Shown: in pieces, positions 39,929 through 48,796 of the stretch
Position numbering within the stretch: position 1 is the first letter of the stretch
How the letters are laid out: the number at the start of each line of letters is the position of its first letter
From: Nitrospirae bacterium GWF2_44_13
Lineage (GTDB): Bacteria; Nitrospirota; Thermodesulfovibrionia; Thermodesulfovibrionales; UBA1546
Reading direction: 5' to 3'
NCBI GenBank assembly: GCA_001805105.1
Contig: MHEE01000004.1
Span: 1 to 64,000, forward strand
DNA length: 64,000 bases
The notes under the pieces: model-generated
Seen by the model: the letters and a program-made list of their open reading frames with translations, nothing else
The model's database searches: none
Told to the model about the DNA's origin: nothing
Position numbers and translations under genes: made by a program

Positions 39929-41299
39929 ATGGATAACAATATGAGCCTTGATTCTCTTTTTAAGCCGAAATCAATTGCCTTAATCGGTGCGGCGCATACA
40001 GAAGAGAAGCTCGGCGGCGTGATCCTTAAGAATCTCCTCAAATTCAAAGGCAGTGTTTATCCTGTTAACCCGAATTACAGCGAGCTTATGGGTTTAAAAG
40101 CGTATCCCTCTGCCCGTGATATTCCGGAACCTGTTGACCTGACAATAATCATGAGGCCTGCTGCTGAAGTCCCGCAAATACTCAGAGAGCTTGCAGGCAA
40201 GGCAAAAAGCGTGATAATTGCGAGTTCCGGATTTGCGGAGATAGGTGAGAATGAAATTCAGAATGAAGTTATAAAGGCAGGAAAAGAAATTGACGCGAGA
40301 ATCCTGGGCCCAAACTGCATGGGCATATACAATCCGTCTCACAGGCTGGATACATTTTTCCTTCCTGATGAGAGGTTGAAAAGGCCTAAGAAAGGAAATG
40401 TGGCTGTTGTATCGCAGAGCGGCGCTATTTTGAGCTGTCTGCTCGGTGCGCTTGAAACGTCAAACACAGGCGTATCAAAGGCAATAGGATACGGCAATGC
40501 AATAGATATCAATGAGGCAGATATATACGAATACCTTGCTAATGATAAAAGTACCGGTGTCGTGATTTCATACATTGAATCACTGGGCGATGGAAGGAAG
40601 TTCATTGAAAAGGCAAAAGTTTTATCGGAGAAAAAACCTCTGCTCATTCTAAAGGCAGGCAAGGGCGTCAGCGGACAGGCAGCGGCATTCTCGCATACGG
40701 GAAGGCTTGCAGGGAAATACGAGGTCTTCCATTCAATACTCAGGCAGTTCGGAGTAAGGGAAGTGGAGGACTTTGATGTGCTCATTGATGCGACAAAGGC
40801 GCTCGCTTATTACCCCTCTGTATCCCCCCTTGCCAAGGGTGGAATTAAGGGGGGTGGCGACAGGGTTCTTATCATTACAAATGGCGGAGGCTCCGGAGTT
40901 TTGGCTGCTGATGAATGCATGAGGCAGGGGCTTGAGGTGGCAAAACTGCCGGATGATAAAGCAGATAAACTAAGAAAAATATTTCCGCACTTTTACGGAA
41001 TCAATAACCCGATTGACCTCACTGCACAGGTGATGGATAAAGATTATGTTACGGCATTGAATGAATTAAAAGACGACTACGATGGATTTTTGGTTATTGC
41101 CCTGTCAAATGTCCTTGGGATTACAGAGAGGCTTCCTGAAATGATAAAAGCCTGCAGGGCGAATATGAATAAACCTATAGTTTTCCATATCGCCCAGAGC
41201 GGCATATCCAAGAAACTGACCGCTCTTCTTGAAAAGGCAAAAATCCCTGCCTATTCCTCGCCTGAAAAGGCAGCAAGGGCGTTAAAGGCACTTCTTTAA
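39929..41299 (+). CDS. acdA: ADP-forming acyl-CoA synthetase, alpha subunit
   Basis: About 457 residues. CoA-binding Rossmann domain (LFKPKSIALIGAAH), two succinyl-CoA-ligase-like domains (ILGPNCMGIYNP, VVSQSGAILS) and the phospho-histidine region AAFSHTGRLAG. It conserves energy as ATP while releasing acetate or other acids from CoA thioesters. The beta subunit gene is at 46407, 5 kb away. TATAAT at 39916-39921 lies so close to ATG 39929 that the mRNA may be leaderless; ATG 39941 is also possible. A C-rich palindrome encodes SPLAKGGIKGGG near residue 300. Confidence 0.88.
   Translation: MDNNMSLDSLFKPKSIALIGAAHTEEKLGGVILKNLLKFKGSVYPVNPNYSELMGLKAYPSARDIPEPVDLTIIMRPAAEVPQILRELAGKAKSVIIASSGFAEIGENEIQNEVIKAGKEIDARILGPNCMGIYNPSHRLDTFFLPDERLKRPKKGNVAVVSQSGAILSCLLGALETSNTGVSKAIGYGNAIDINEADIYEYLANDKSTGVVISYIESLGDGRKFIEKAKVLSEKKPLLILKAGKGVSGQAAAFSHTGRLAGKYEVFHSILRQFGVREVEDFDVLIDATKALAYYPSVSPLAKGGIKGGGDRVLIITNGGGSGVLAADECMRQGLEVAKLPDDKADKLRKIFPHFYGINNPIDLTAQVMDKDYVTALNELKDDYDGFLVIALSNVLGITERLPEMIKACRANMNKPIVFHIAQSGISKKLTALLEKAKIPAYSSPEKAARALKALL
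40815..40858. repeat. CCCCCCTT/AAGGGGGG palindrome inside acdA
   Basis: CCCCCCTT (40824-40831) and AAGGGGGG (40847-40854) enclose a 15-base loop, with a competing inner CCCTT/AAGGG pair. It encodes SPLAKGGIKGGG, a peptide I know to recur in unrelated proteins of several bacterial groups, so it is a mobile or slippage-derived element in frame. Confidence 0.8.
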
Positions 41300-41383
41300 T
41301 ACTCAATTCAGAAAGGTCTTTGTCCGTTCTACTGATGGATTTGTAAATATCTTCTCAGGTGGGTCTGTTTCAACAACAAAAAA

Positions 41384-42763
41384 TCAGAATTTCTTGGTGA
41401 ACTTGACCACTATACGGTCGTTCTCTTTCCAGCGGCCGAAATGTGTTTTTTCACCGCCGTTGAACCACTCATAGAATGTTTCTATGGATTTCCCCTCTTT
41501 AAATTTACGCTCGTAAGTCATGCGGTGAGTGTTGTCCTTTTTGGAGATGTTATATACAGCGCCGTAAGACATCTTATTCTTGTCGTTAATATCAACTTTC
41601 TGAAGTATGTATATGGCATTGCGTCCAAGGCGCGAAGACCGCTGGTTTGCAGGATAGTCAGGGTGATTCTGGTCTTCAAGCACCCATTCATTTGAATATT
41701 CAACAATGAGCTTGGCAGAATCTATGGCATCAATCTTCATGAATGTATTTAAGTCGTATTCGCTTCCAAACACATAGTTAATATAGGCGTCCTCTTTCCT
41801 GTTCTCAGGAATCTGGCATACGCCTTCGCCGTGCCACTCCCATTTGCCCTGCACCGTGGAAAATCCTGCTGCGAGAATGCCGCCCTTGATATACTGTTTT
41901 TCATAGTGGTTGGCGCTTACGCGCTTAAGCACGGGATTGGGCAGATAGCCTTCATAAGCGCTTACAAAAAAATCAACGCCTTCAACAGTCATCTTCTGCT
42001 TGGCCATAAAACCTGAATCAGTCAGATGGTGCCGTATTTTCTTTTCTGTAATCTGATAGTCTGTGTCAAGCTGACCTGTCAGATCCGAATCAACAATGTC
42101 ATAGTCGCCTTTGCCTGCGCTCCACCGCGCAGGTTCCGGAGGATACCTTGATTTCTGAAAATAAGGCATCAGCCTAACCTCTGTGCTGTTATTGCCGGTG
42201 TAGTAATATGTCCATGACGCCTGCCAGACTCCCAGTTTGTCGGGGTCTGTGGGATGGTCAGCATCATACTTTGCGATGCGCTTTGCAGGAGAGTAAAGAG
42301 TGCTTATTCCGTCTTCTATATATTTATATCCGAAAATCAGGTCTGAGGTTTCAAATTTTTTCTTTACATATAACTGCGAGAAATATGCTATCCGGCTTGG
42401 GCCGTACTGATCCTTTTCAGAGCCGTACTGAAGAAGTAGGTCAACTTTGATTTCATATTTCATCACCTCTATCCACGTATCCATTAATAACTGTGTGTAG
42501 AACTGCCTGAATTTTGTATCGTCTCCCCTGCCCTGGTCCTGCTGTTCATTGTGCTTTGTGAAATTATATCCTATTGCGTTCCAGGTCCATTTCGCCTGCT
42601 TGAAGGCATTATAGAGAGGGTTTTTTTCTTCCTGTTTTACAGGCTTGTCCGACGACAGTAACGCATCAAGGTCGTCAACCTTCGGGGTTTTGTCCTGCGC
42701 AAAAACAACTGTTGAAGACAGGACAAATATGATGGCTGTTAAGCAGAATTTTATAAACGGCAT
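41384..42763 (-). CDS. Predicted outer-membrane beta-barrel protein of an RND export operon
   Basis: 459 residues with a signal peptide ending TVVFAQ and long runs of alternating polar and aromatic residues typical of beta-barrels (KYEIKVDLLLQYGS, SAKLIVEYSNEWVL), and a C-terminal IVVKFTKKF with terminal Phe as in barrels. Family uncertain (DUF1302-like in character). Overlaps the RND gene by 13 bases, so the two are coupled. Confidence 0.7.
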   Translation of the reverse strand: MPFIKFCLTAIIFVLSSTVVFAQDKTPKVDDLDALLSSDKPVKQEEKNPLYNAFKQAKWTWNAIGYNFTKHNEQQDQGRGDDTKFRQFYTQLLMDTWIEVMKYEIKVDLLLQYGSEKDQYGPSRIAYFSQLYVKKKFETSDLIFGYKYIEDGISTLYSPAKRIAKYDADHPTDPDKLGVWQASWTYYYTGNNSTEVRLMPYFQKSRYPPEPARWSAGKGDYDIVDSDLTGQLDTDYQITEKKIRHHLTDSGFMAKQKMTVEGVDFFVSAYEGYLPNPVLKRVSANHYEKQYIKGGILAAGFSTVQGKWEWHGEGVCQIPENRKEDAYINYVFGSEYDLNTFMKIDAIDSAKLIVEYSNEWVLEDQNHPDYPANQRSSRLGRNAIYILQKVDINDKNKMSYGAVYNISKKDNTHRMTYERKFKEGKSIETFYEWFNGGEKTHFGRWKENDRIVVKFTKKF

Positions 42764-45486
42764 ACCATTTTATCCGTAGTTTCTATAAGACGGTTTCCTA
42801 AAATCTTTGAGATATTGAGGAAGAGTTTTGAAGTGATGAACGGGCTCAGGCGGCGCAGCCTCTCAAGTGTTTTCCAGTCAAGCGATAAGAGCTTTGCATC
42901 TGTAACGGCAAAGACATCAGCTGTTCTCGGCTGACTGCTCACAAGCGCAATCTCGCCAAAAACGTCTCCGGACTCTAATTTGGCGATAGCCTTGCGCTCA
43001 CCATTAACAGCCTTCGATACAGACATTTCACCGTCTACAACAAGATACATTTTGTCTCCTGCATCACCTTCACGTATTATCTGCTCTCCTGCCTTAGCGT
43101 CCCGCATGTGGGACATTAGAATCAGACGCCTTATCTGGAACTTGCTCAGCCCCTGAAGCAGTAATGACTGTTTGATGAGCCGGTCTCTCAGCGCAAGTCC
43201 TATAGCATCCCACAGGGTGATAAGGCGCACAGATGAGAGTGTTAGAGGCGTTATGAACAGTTCTGTGCCGAAAGCAACAATCATGACAAAGGCGCTAAGG
43301 GCGCCAAACTGGGCTATCGGAACAAAGTTTGAGAAAACCAGAGTGCCGAAACCTACGGCTAAAGATACGCTCGATATAAATATGGGCCTGATTTCCGCAA
43401 GAAGGGTATCTTCAAGCGCGCGTTTTTCATCGCCGTATTTTTTCAGGTTCTGGTTGTAGAGAACCATAAATACAGTGGTGTCATCAACAGCAATGCCGAT
43501 GGTAACTGCGGCAACCATAACTGTGCCTGCATTCAGAGGGATGCCGGCTATTCCCATCAGGCCGAAGAATATAGTAACCGGAAGAAGATTAGGGATTAAG
43601 ACAATAAGCCCTGCCTTCCATGACATAAAAAGGAACGCCATTATTGCGGCTATCATTACGGCTGTTGAAATAAGAGATGTGAGCTGTCCTGATATGAAAT
43701 TCTCAGCGGCATCTGCAATTAAAACTCCTTCACCTGTAACAAGGATGTTGGTGTATTTGCCATAGCGGCCGCTGTTTAAGTCCTTTTTGATTTTTCCGAT
43801 AATGTTATTTAATTCGGTAGAGGAATTAATATTATGACGAACCATGATATTGACTTTAGAGTAATCTCCGGAGACGAACCGCTCTATGTCATTCCGCTGG
43901 AAAAACAGCAGGTATTGTGATATCAAATTATCAGAGTCGGGAACCTTATGAAATGCAGGGTCTCCGTTCTGCATCCCTTTGTTGACAAGCGCTATGTAGT
44001 CGGGGAGGCTCAGCACTGTATCGAATACCTTGAGGTTTCTCAGATATGCTTCAGCCTCCTCTATCTTTTTAAGGCTGGCTGCATTTTTAAAATCACCTGT
44101 ATCTTTTTCAAAGACAATATAAAAGATATTCTGTCCTGACAGATTTTCATGCATCTTGTCGGCAGCCTTTACAATGGGAGAACTCTTTCTGAAATATGAT
44201 ATGACATCATTATTGACATAAATGAAGGCTGTAGCAGCCAATGAAATCAACAGGACAGAGGAGCTTGAGATTATGATTCTTTTCCTGTAATGAATGCCCC
44301 AGTAAACTACCTTATGCACAATCGCAGTCAGGAGTTTATTGCCTTTGGTATCTTTATGGAACCCTCTTGCCATGATGGATTTACCAAAGAACCTCAGATA
44401 AACAGGAGTCATGGTTATTGTCACGAAGAAGTTCAGGAGAAAACCTATGCCTGAAGCTATGCCGAAATCCTGAAGGATAACTACATCAGTGAAGGCAATA
44501 GACCCGAAACCGATAACCGTAGTAAGCGCGGTTAAAAAGAATGCTATGCCGAGCTTTTTGCCTATGCCGACAAGGACAGCCTCCCTTGGAGACTCGCCCT
44601 TTGAAGTGGCCTCAAGGAACTCGGCAACCATGTGGGTGTCTTCAGTTGCTCCGATGACTATCATGATTGCAGGGACAATGGCAGTAAGAGGATTTATAGG
44701 CACGCCAAAAAGCTTCATGAATCCAAGTGTCCAGCAAATGCTTATTGCCGCATTGATAAGAGGGACTGTTGCCCCGTGATAGTTGCCAAGCGTCAGCATT
44801 ATGGTTAGAAGCAATGCTAAAACTCCGATTGGCACGAGTACAAGCTGGTCATCAACTATGTACTCTGACATTGAAGTATTTACATACGGAGCGCCTGTCT
44901 GGAATATCTCCTGAAAGTCGCCTTTATATTCGCTTGTAACCTTTTCTATGTCTTTTTTTATCTTGCTGTCAAATTTGTCGTCTTTTTTATCCCTGCTGAG
45001 ATACAGGGAGATAACAGTGGATTTGCCGTCAGGAGAAATGAAATTTTTGTGAATTACCGGATTTTCAATGGCGTCTTTCTGTTTTGTGAGAAGTTCCTGT
45101 GGATCGCCGGGTATTATGTCAAGGAGCGGAGCCGTATCAATCATGCCCTGCTGTCCCTTGATGTTATTGATTGTAAACAGGCTTTCAGCTTTTTCTACGC
45201 CTTTGAGGTTAGCCAATTGGTCAAACATCAGGCGGAGGCGGGTGAGCTTATTTTCAGTAAAAAGATTGGAATCTCTTACATAAACAAAAGAAAGGACATC
45301 AGAGCCGAAGATCTTTTTAGTCTCTTCATATCGCTTCTTTTCCGGCGTGTCCCTTGCCATGAACCTGTCGCTTGAGACATCTATCTTCAACTGAAGCGCT
45401 GGTATGGCAAGGGCAATAGTCAGTAAAGCGGTAATAAGGATTATAATCCACGGTTTGTCATATGAAAATCTGACAAGTTTTTCCAT
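42751..45486 (-). CDS. MMPL/RND-family exporter fused to a cyclic-nucleotide-binding domain
   Basis: 911 residues. Two RND halves, each with a periplasmic loop and SSD-like helices (VPIGVLALLLTIMLTLGNYHG; TVMVAAVTIGIAVDDTTVF), of the HAE3/hopanoid-exporter kind without the full tripartite loops. The last ~120 residues form a CNB/Crp-like domain: AGEQIIREGDAGDKMYLVVD, LESGDVFGEIALVSSQPRTADV. The phosphate-binding GEIALVSSQPRTA cassette is well kept, so ligand binding (cAMP or similar) is plausible and would sit on the cytoplasmic side. Confidence 0.88.
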   Translation of the reverse strand: MEKLVRFSYDKPWIIILITALLTIALAIPALQLKIDVSSDRFMARDTPEKKRYEETKKIFGSDVLSFVYVRDSNLFTENKLTRLRLMFDQLANLKGVEKAESLFTINNIKGQQGMIDTAPLLDIIPGDPQELLTKQKDAIENPVIHKNFISPDGKSTVISLYLSRDKKDDKFDSKIKKDIEKVTSEYKGDFQEIFQTGAPYVNTSMSEYIVDDQLVLVPIGVLALLLTIMLTLGNYHGATVPLINAAISICWTLGFMKLFGVPINPLTAIVPAIMIVIGATEDTHMVAEFLEATSKGESPREAVLVGIGKKLGIAFFLTALTTVIGFGSIAFTDVVILQDFGIASGIGFLLNFFVTITMTPVYLRFFGKSIMARGFHKDTKGNKLLTAIVHKVVYWGIHYRKRIIISSSSVLLISLAATAFIYVNNDVISYFRKSSPIVKAADKMHENLSGQNIFYIVFEKDTGDFKNAASLKKIEEAEAYLRNLKVFDTVLSLPDYIALVNKGMQNGDPAFHKVPDSDNLISQYLLFFQRNDIERFVSGDYSKVNIMVRHNINSSTELNNIIGKIKKDLNSGRYGKYTNILVTGEGVLIADAAENFISGQLTSLISTAVMIAAIMAFLFMSWKAGLIVLIPNLLPVTIFFGLMGIAGIPLNAGTVMVAAVTIGIAVDDTTVFMVLYNQNLKKYGDEKRALEDTLLAEIRPIFISSVSLAVGFGTLVFSNFVPIAQFGALSAFVMIVAFGTELFITPLTLSSVRLITLWDAIGLALRDRLIKQSLLLQGLSKFQIRRLILMSHMRDAKAGEQIIREGDAGDKMYLVVDGEMSVSKAVNGERKAIAKLESGDVFGEIALVSSQPRTADVFAVTDAKLLSLDWKTLERLRRLSPFITSKLFLNISKILGNRLIETTDKMVCRL

Positions 45487-45507
45487 GTTTTCCTTATAGC
45501 CCCCTTT

Positions 45508-46296
45508 TTATTTGAAGCTTGTTACTGCGCGTTCCGTGAATATTGAATCCTCTATATTGCCGTCTATTTTTCGGTCTACCAATCCCATCAGTGTCTGATG
45601 TTTGTTCTGATGGTGTTTCATTAATACCTTGTCTGCGCGCATCAGCTTTCCTTTTATTGGTTTTACATTATGCGCAGTCTGTGTCTTGAGAAGTTTCATG
45701 CTGTGGTCATAGAAATCCACCTTCAGGGTAACAAAGGTGTCTGTTGTAATCCATAAAATCCGTTTTGCATACCCGGTAGTCTTCTTCTCGTCTTCTGTTG
45801 ACGGCAGGGATTCAATAACATAGCAGTCCTGATTGTCGCATTTTTCTTTCTTTAAGACAGTGTATGTATGCGTCTCAAGTTTTTCAGGCCTGAGGTCTTC
45901 ATAGGAAAAATCAGTGCCCATGAAATATCCTTTTTTATTGCCGCCTGCGATTCGTTTGAGTTTCTGGCCGTATGCCGGTATGTAGAGCCACTGGTCGTCT
46001 TCCCTGTCTTTTTGTTCCCATGTAAGCAGAGCTGTTCCTCTTATATCGGCAGGCCCCTCAAAGCGGGCAAGATATTTAAAAAGCCCTGCATTGTCTTTCT
46101 TGGCATAGCGCTTTAATTCGCGGGTTTCCTTATTGTTTGAACTGTCAATCAGCACCATCTTTATATTCTCATATTCCTGAGCTGCTTCGTGCCTTTTCTT
46201 CTGTTCTTTCATGATATCAAGTCCTGAAAGCTCCCCTGAAAAGACAGGCGCGGCGATACACAGAATGTACGAAATCAAGATCATTAAAATTTTCAT
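45508..46296 (-). CDS. Outer-membrane lipoprotein-sorting (LolA-like) family protein
   Basis: About 262 residues from ATG 46296 (MKILMILISYILC), which follows GGAGGGG; an ATG at 46308 overlaps that site. Signal peptide, then a LolA-like open barrel (GTALLTWEQKDREDDQWLYIP, GYFMGTDFSYEDLRPE). Proteins of this type are regularly found with MMPL exporters and may ferry the exported lipid across the periplasm. Confidence 0.8.
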   Translation of the reverse strand: MKILMILISYILCIAAPVFSGELSGLDIMKEQKKRHEAAQEYENIKMVLIDSSNNKETRELKRYAKKDNAGLFKYLARFEGPADIRGTALLTWEQKDREDDQWLYIPAYGQKLKRIAGGNKKGYFMGTDFSYEDLRPEKLETHTYTVLKKEKCDNQDCYVIESLPSTEDEKKTTGYAKRILWITTDTFVTLKVDFYDHSMKLLKTQTAHNVKPIKGKLMRADKVLMKHHQNKHQTLMGLVDRKIDGNIEDSIFTERAVTSFK

Positions 46297-46406
46297 ATTC
46301 CCCTCCATTTTAGAGTTTTATAGAGAATCTTTAACCCGGTAAAATTCTACCATAACATTTCACTAAAAGCGAACTCATTTTTTATCGGTTGTGGTAAACT
46401 TTACCC

Positions 46407-47093
46407 ATGACATTAACCGATGATTCTATCCTAAAAAATACAGCCTTTTTTTTGGAAAAGAACAAAGGAAAGAAGGTGTTTGTTGAGCACGAAGTAAAAA
46501 GGTTTTTAAGGAGTATAGGACTTTCTGTGCCTAACGGGATATTTGTAGGCAAGGACGGCTATATCCCTTCTTCAAGCCTTGCTTATCCGCTTGCTGCGAA
46601 GGTGTCATCCGCAAAAATAACATCAAAGAGTGACGTGGGCGGCATCAGGTTAGGGTTGAAGAATGATGCTGAGCTAAAGAAGGCTGTCTCAGAACTGCTG
46701 AGAATTGAATATGCAGAAGGCGTGTTTGTAGAGGAGATGGCCCCGGAGGGAATTGAGGTCATTATCGGAGGTGTGACTGATAAACAGTTCGGGCCTGTTG
46801 TGATGTTCGGTCTCGGAGGAGTGTTTGTTGAACTTTTCAAGGATATTGCCTTTGCAATTGCGCCTTTAAGAGAGGAAGACGCGTTCTGGCTTATTAAGCA
46901 GGTGAAGGGATATAAACTCCTTGAAGGCTTTCGCGGGAAAGCTGCTGTTGATAAAGATGCGCTTATAAAAACAATCCTCACGGTATCTGAGATAATGGCA
47001 TCAGGAGATGTTGAAGAGATTGATTTGAACCCTGTGGCGCTTTATCCAAAGGGCGCAATGATTCTTGATGCGAAGATGGCAATTAGAACTTAG
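46407..47093 (+). CDS. acdB: ADP-forming acyl-CoA synthetase, beta (ATP-grasp) subunit
   Basis: 228 residues, an ATP-grasp_5 domain: VEHEVKRFLRSIGLSVP, AAKVSSAKITSKSDVGGIRL (with the nucleotide-loop KSDVGG), VFVEEMAPEGIEVIIGG, and DLNPVALYP near the end. Matches the acdA product at 39929; the two genes are split by the RND operon. A GGTAAA-C-TTTACC palindrome lies at 46393-46405, touching the start codon. Confidence 0.88.
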   Translation: MTLTDDSILKNTAFFLEKNKGKKVFVEHEVKRFLRSIGLSVPNGIFVGKDGYIPSSSLAYPLAAKVSSAKITSKSDVGGIRLGLKNDAELKKAVSELLRIEYAEGVFVEEMAPEGIEVIIGGVTDKQFGPVVMFGLGGVFVELFKDIAFAIAPLREEDAFWLIKQVKGYKLLEGFRGKAAVDKDALIKTILTVSEIMASGDVEEIDLNPVALYPKGAMILDAKMAIRT

Positions 47094-47161
47094 TGTTAGA
47101 GATTAGTGCCAGTGTGAGTAATTCCCTCAAAGAACTTACACTCTCCACTGTTACTTACACT
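47090..47161. repeat. Two-arm heptamer array between convergent acdB and prxU
   Basis: TTAGTGT TAGAGAT TAGTGCC AGTGTGA GTAATTC, then after a short loop ACTTACA CTCTCCA CTGTTAC TTACACT. AGTGTGAGT pairs with ACTTACACT. It lies exactly between two converging genes, so it could serve as a bidirectional terminator-like hairpin, though it has no U-tract. Confidence 0.75.
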
Positions 47162-47769
47162 TATTTCAGCGCTTCGTAAACCTTTCCCACCATTTTTTCA
47201 GACGGTTTCAGCGTCTTTTCGCCAGGCTTCCATGAGGCGGGGCAGGCCTCATCTGTATGGGCTGCAAGATGCGCGTTGGCCTGTATTTTCCTTAATATTT
47301 CCTCTGCATTTCTTCCGACATTGTAAAAATTCACCTCCGATGCAAGCAGTTTTCCTTCAGGGCTTATGATAAAGGTCCCTCTCAGCGCATGTCCTGTTTC
47401 CTCGTCATAAACACCGAACATCTTTGAGAGTTTTGCCGTGCGGTCTGCGCCCATCGGGAATTTCACTTTTTCAAGCATTTTCTCTTCCCTCTGCCATGCA
47501 AGATGAACGAATTTAGTGTCGGTGCTGACCGTGATAACCTCTGCATTTTCTTTTTTAAGATTCTCATACTGATCTGCCAGATCAGCAAACTCGGTTGCTC
47601 AGACGAATGTGAAATCAGCGGGATAGAAAAAAAGTATGGTCCATTTTCCCTCTTTTTTAAATATCTCAAGACTTCTTTCTCCAAAGAAATTCTCAGTCGG
47701 CTCAAATGTATCAATCTTAAAATCAGGCACAGTCTGTCCGACTCTTAATCCGCAGCATGTTTCACTCAT
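47161..47769 (-). CDS. prxU: Peroxiredoxin with selenocysteine at the peroxidatic position
   Basis: 202 residues if TGA at 47601-47599 is read as selenocysteine (residue 57). The frame is open on both sides of it: [18 protein letters not shown]. In AhpC/2-Cys peroxiredoxins that exact position is the peroxidatic Cys of FVCPTE. The resolving Cys is present near the C-terminus ([11 protein letters not shown]). Start ATG 47769 follows a perfect GGAGGTG site. A stable hairpin stands 13 bases after the TGA, as needed for bacterial Sec insertion. The enzyme would reduce H2O2 or organic peroxides. Standard gene callers would split it into two pieces. Confidence 0.87.
47569..47585 (-). promoter_or_regulatory. 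Candidate bacterial SECIS hairpin in prxU
   Basis: On the coding strand CTGATCT-GGC-AGATCAG: a perfect 7-bp stem, extendable by G-U and U-A pairs, with a 3-base loop starting GG. The loop begins 20 bases after the UGA. A G in the first loop positions and this distance fit the general rules known for bacterial SECIS elements. Confidence 0.75.
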
Positions 47770-47826
47770 ATCACACCTCCTATAGAAAATTGTAAGCTGG
47801 GAATCTTTAAATGGCAAGAGAGGTAA

Positions 47827-47912
47827 TGGTGCCGAAGGCGGGATTTGAACCCGCATGGGTTGCCCCACACGCCCCTCAAACGTGCGTGTCTACCAGGTTC
47901 CACCACTTCGGC
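47827..47912 (-). tRNA. tRNA-Leu (anticodon GAG)
   Basis: Acceptor GCCGAAG pairs with CTTCGGC; D-arm GTGG...CAC, anticodon stem CACGT/GCGTG with loop TTGAGGG, long variable arm (GGGGCAACCC region) as in class II tRNAs, T-arm GCGGGTTCAAATCCCGC. The CCA end is encoded. Confidence 0.95.
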
Positions 47913-47955
47913 ATTCTGATATACTATTATAAAAACAGCGATGTTTTCAACTCCT

Positions 47956-48303
47956 CTATACCTCAAATGCATCCTTGATATGCTCTATCTCGTTTTTTGT
48001 CCCGTTTAAATTGATGCTTATGACATCGAATCTTACAGCGCAGTTTTTCTTCTGATTCTTCAGGTATAACAGGGCAAGATTCTTCAGCTTATGTTTTTTC
48101 CGTGAGCCTACGGCCTCAAACGGATAACCGTATGCATTGCTTGAACGGGTTTTAACCTCAATAAACACAAGTATCTCTCCGTCCTTTGCAATGATATCCA
48201 GTTCGCCGATTGGAGTCTTGTAATTTCTTGCGATTATCCTGTACCCATTGTCTTTAAGGAATTCAGCGGCGAGGTCTTCACCCTTACTGCCAACCTGTTT
48301 CAT
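47956..48303 (-). CDS. yraN: YraN/UPF0102 endonuclease-like protein
   Basis: 115 residues. Restriction-endonuclease-like fold with [38 protein letters not shown] (D...E.K catalytic pattern) and [10 protein letters not shown]. Function unknown, thought to act on DNA. Overlaps the TOPRIM gene by 20 bases. Confidence 0.93.
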   Translation of the reverse strand: MKQVGSKGEDLAAEFLKDNGYRIIARNYKTPIGELDIIAKDGEILVFIEVKTRSSNAYGYPFEAVGSRKKHKLKNLALLYLKNQKKNCAVRFDVISINLNGTKNEIEHIKDAFEV

Positions 48304-48712
48304 TAGCTTCGAGTCTCCTGATGAGTTTTGGGATTCCCTCTATATCTTGGATTTCTTTCTGGCATAGCATTTTCAGCAGTTCCCTGAATGCTGAGAATTC
48401 TTCCCACTGCCCGTTCAGGTGCCTGCATAGAGCTTTATTGAGGCTTTCTCCTTTTTCATCCCAGTCAAGGAGTATTATCACACGGTGAAACTTATCCGAG
48501 ACCGCTTCGCAAAAGTCGTATATGCTCTGACCGCTGTGAAGCGTGAGTATCTCTCCCTGAAGCCCGAGTTCCCTGAGCGCAAGCGCATCTCTTTTCCCTT
48601 CAACTATTACGGGGATGTCTTTGTTGCGTTCGCAGAGGGTTTCAAATATCTCGCGCAGCCTTGACGCCCTTTCCATGTTGTCTGTTAACTGGCCGTTTCT
48701 CTGGATATTCAT
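48284..48712 (-). CDS. Small TOPRIM-domain protein
   Basis: 142 residues. IPVIVEGKRDALALRELGLQGEI supplies the conserved Glu and VIILLDWDEKGESLNKAL the DxD-type metal site of TOPRIM nucleases and primases. The size resembles RNase M5 or archaeal stand-alone TOPRIM proteins. Coupled to yraN. Start could be ATG 48712 or the in-frame ATG twelve codons later. Confidence 0.8.
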   Translation of the reverse strand: MNIQRNGQLTDNMERASRLREIFETLCERNKDIPVIVEGKRDALALRELGLQGEILTLHSGQSIYDFCEAVSDKFHRVIILLDWDEKGESLNKALCRHLNGQWEEFSAFRELLKMLCQKEIQDIEGIPKLIRRLEANETGWQ

Positions 48713-48754
48713 GATTCCGTACGCCCTTTATTCATATTTTACCCTAAAAATCAA

Positions 48755-48784
48755 TTGACAGGTAAAGCATAATTAAATTACTCT
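48755..48784 (+). promoter_or_regulatory. Predicted promoter for gmhA-ruvC
   Basis: TTGACA at 48755-48760, an 18-base spacer and TACTCT at 48779-48784, 12 bases before the gmhA ATG. The -10 is a weak match. Confidence 0.4.
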
Positions 48785-48796
48785 ATCAATACACTT

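Noticed and set aside
47599-47601. Peroxiredoxin seen as a frameshifted or truncated pseudogene
   Set aside because: Both halves are in the same frame, separated by a single TGA at the peroxidatic Cys position, and a hairpin follows. Selenocysteine fits better.
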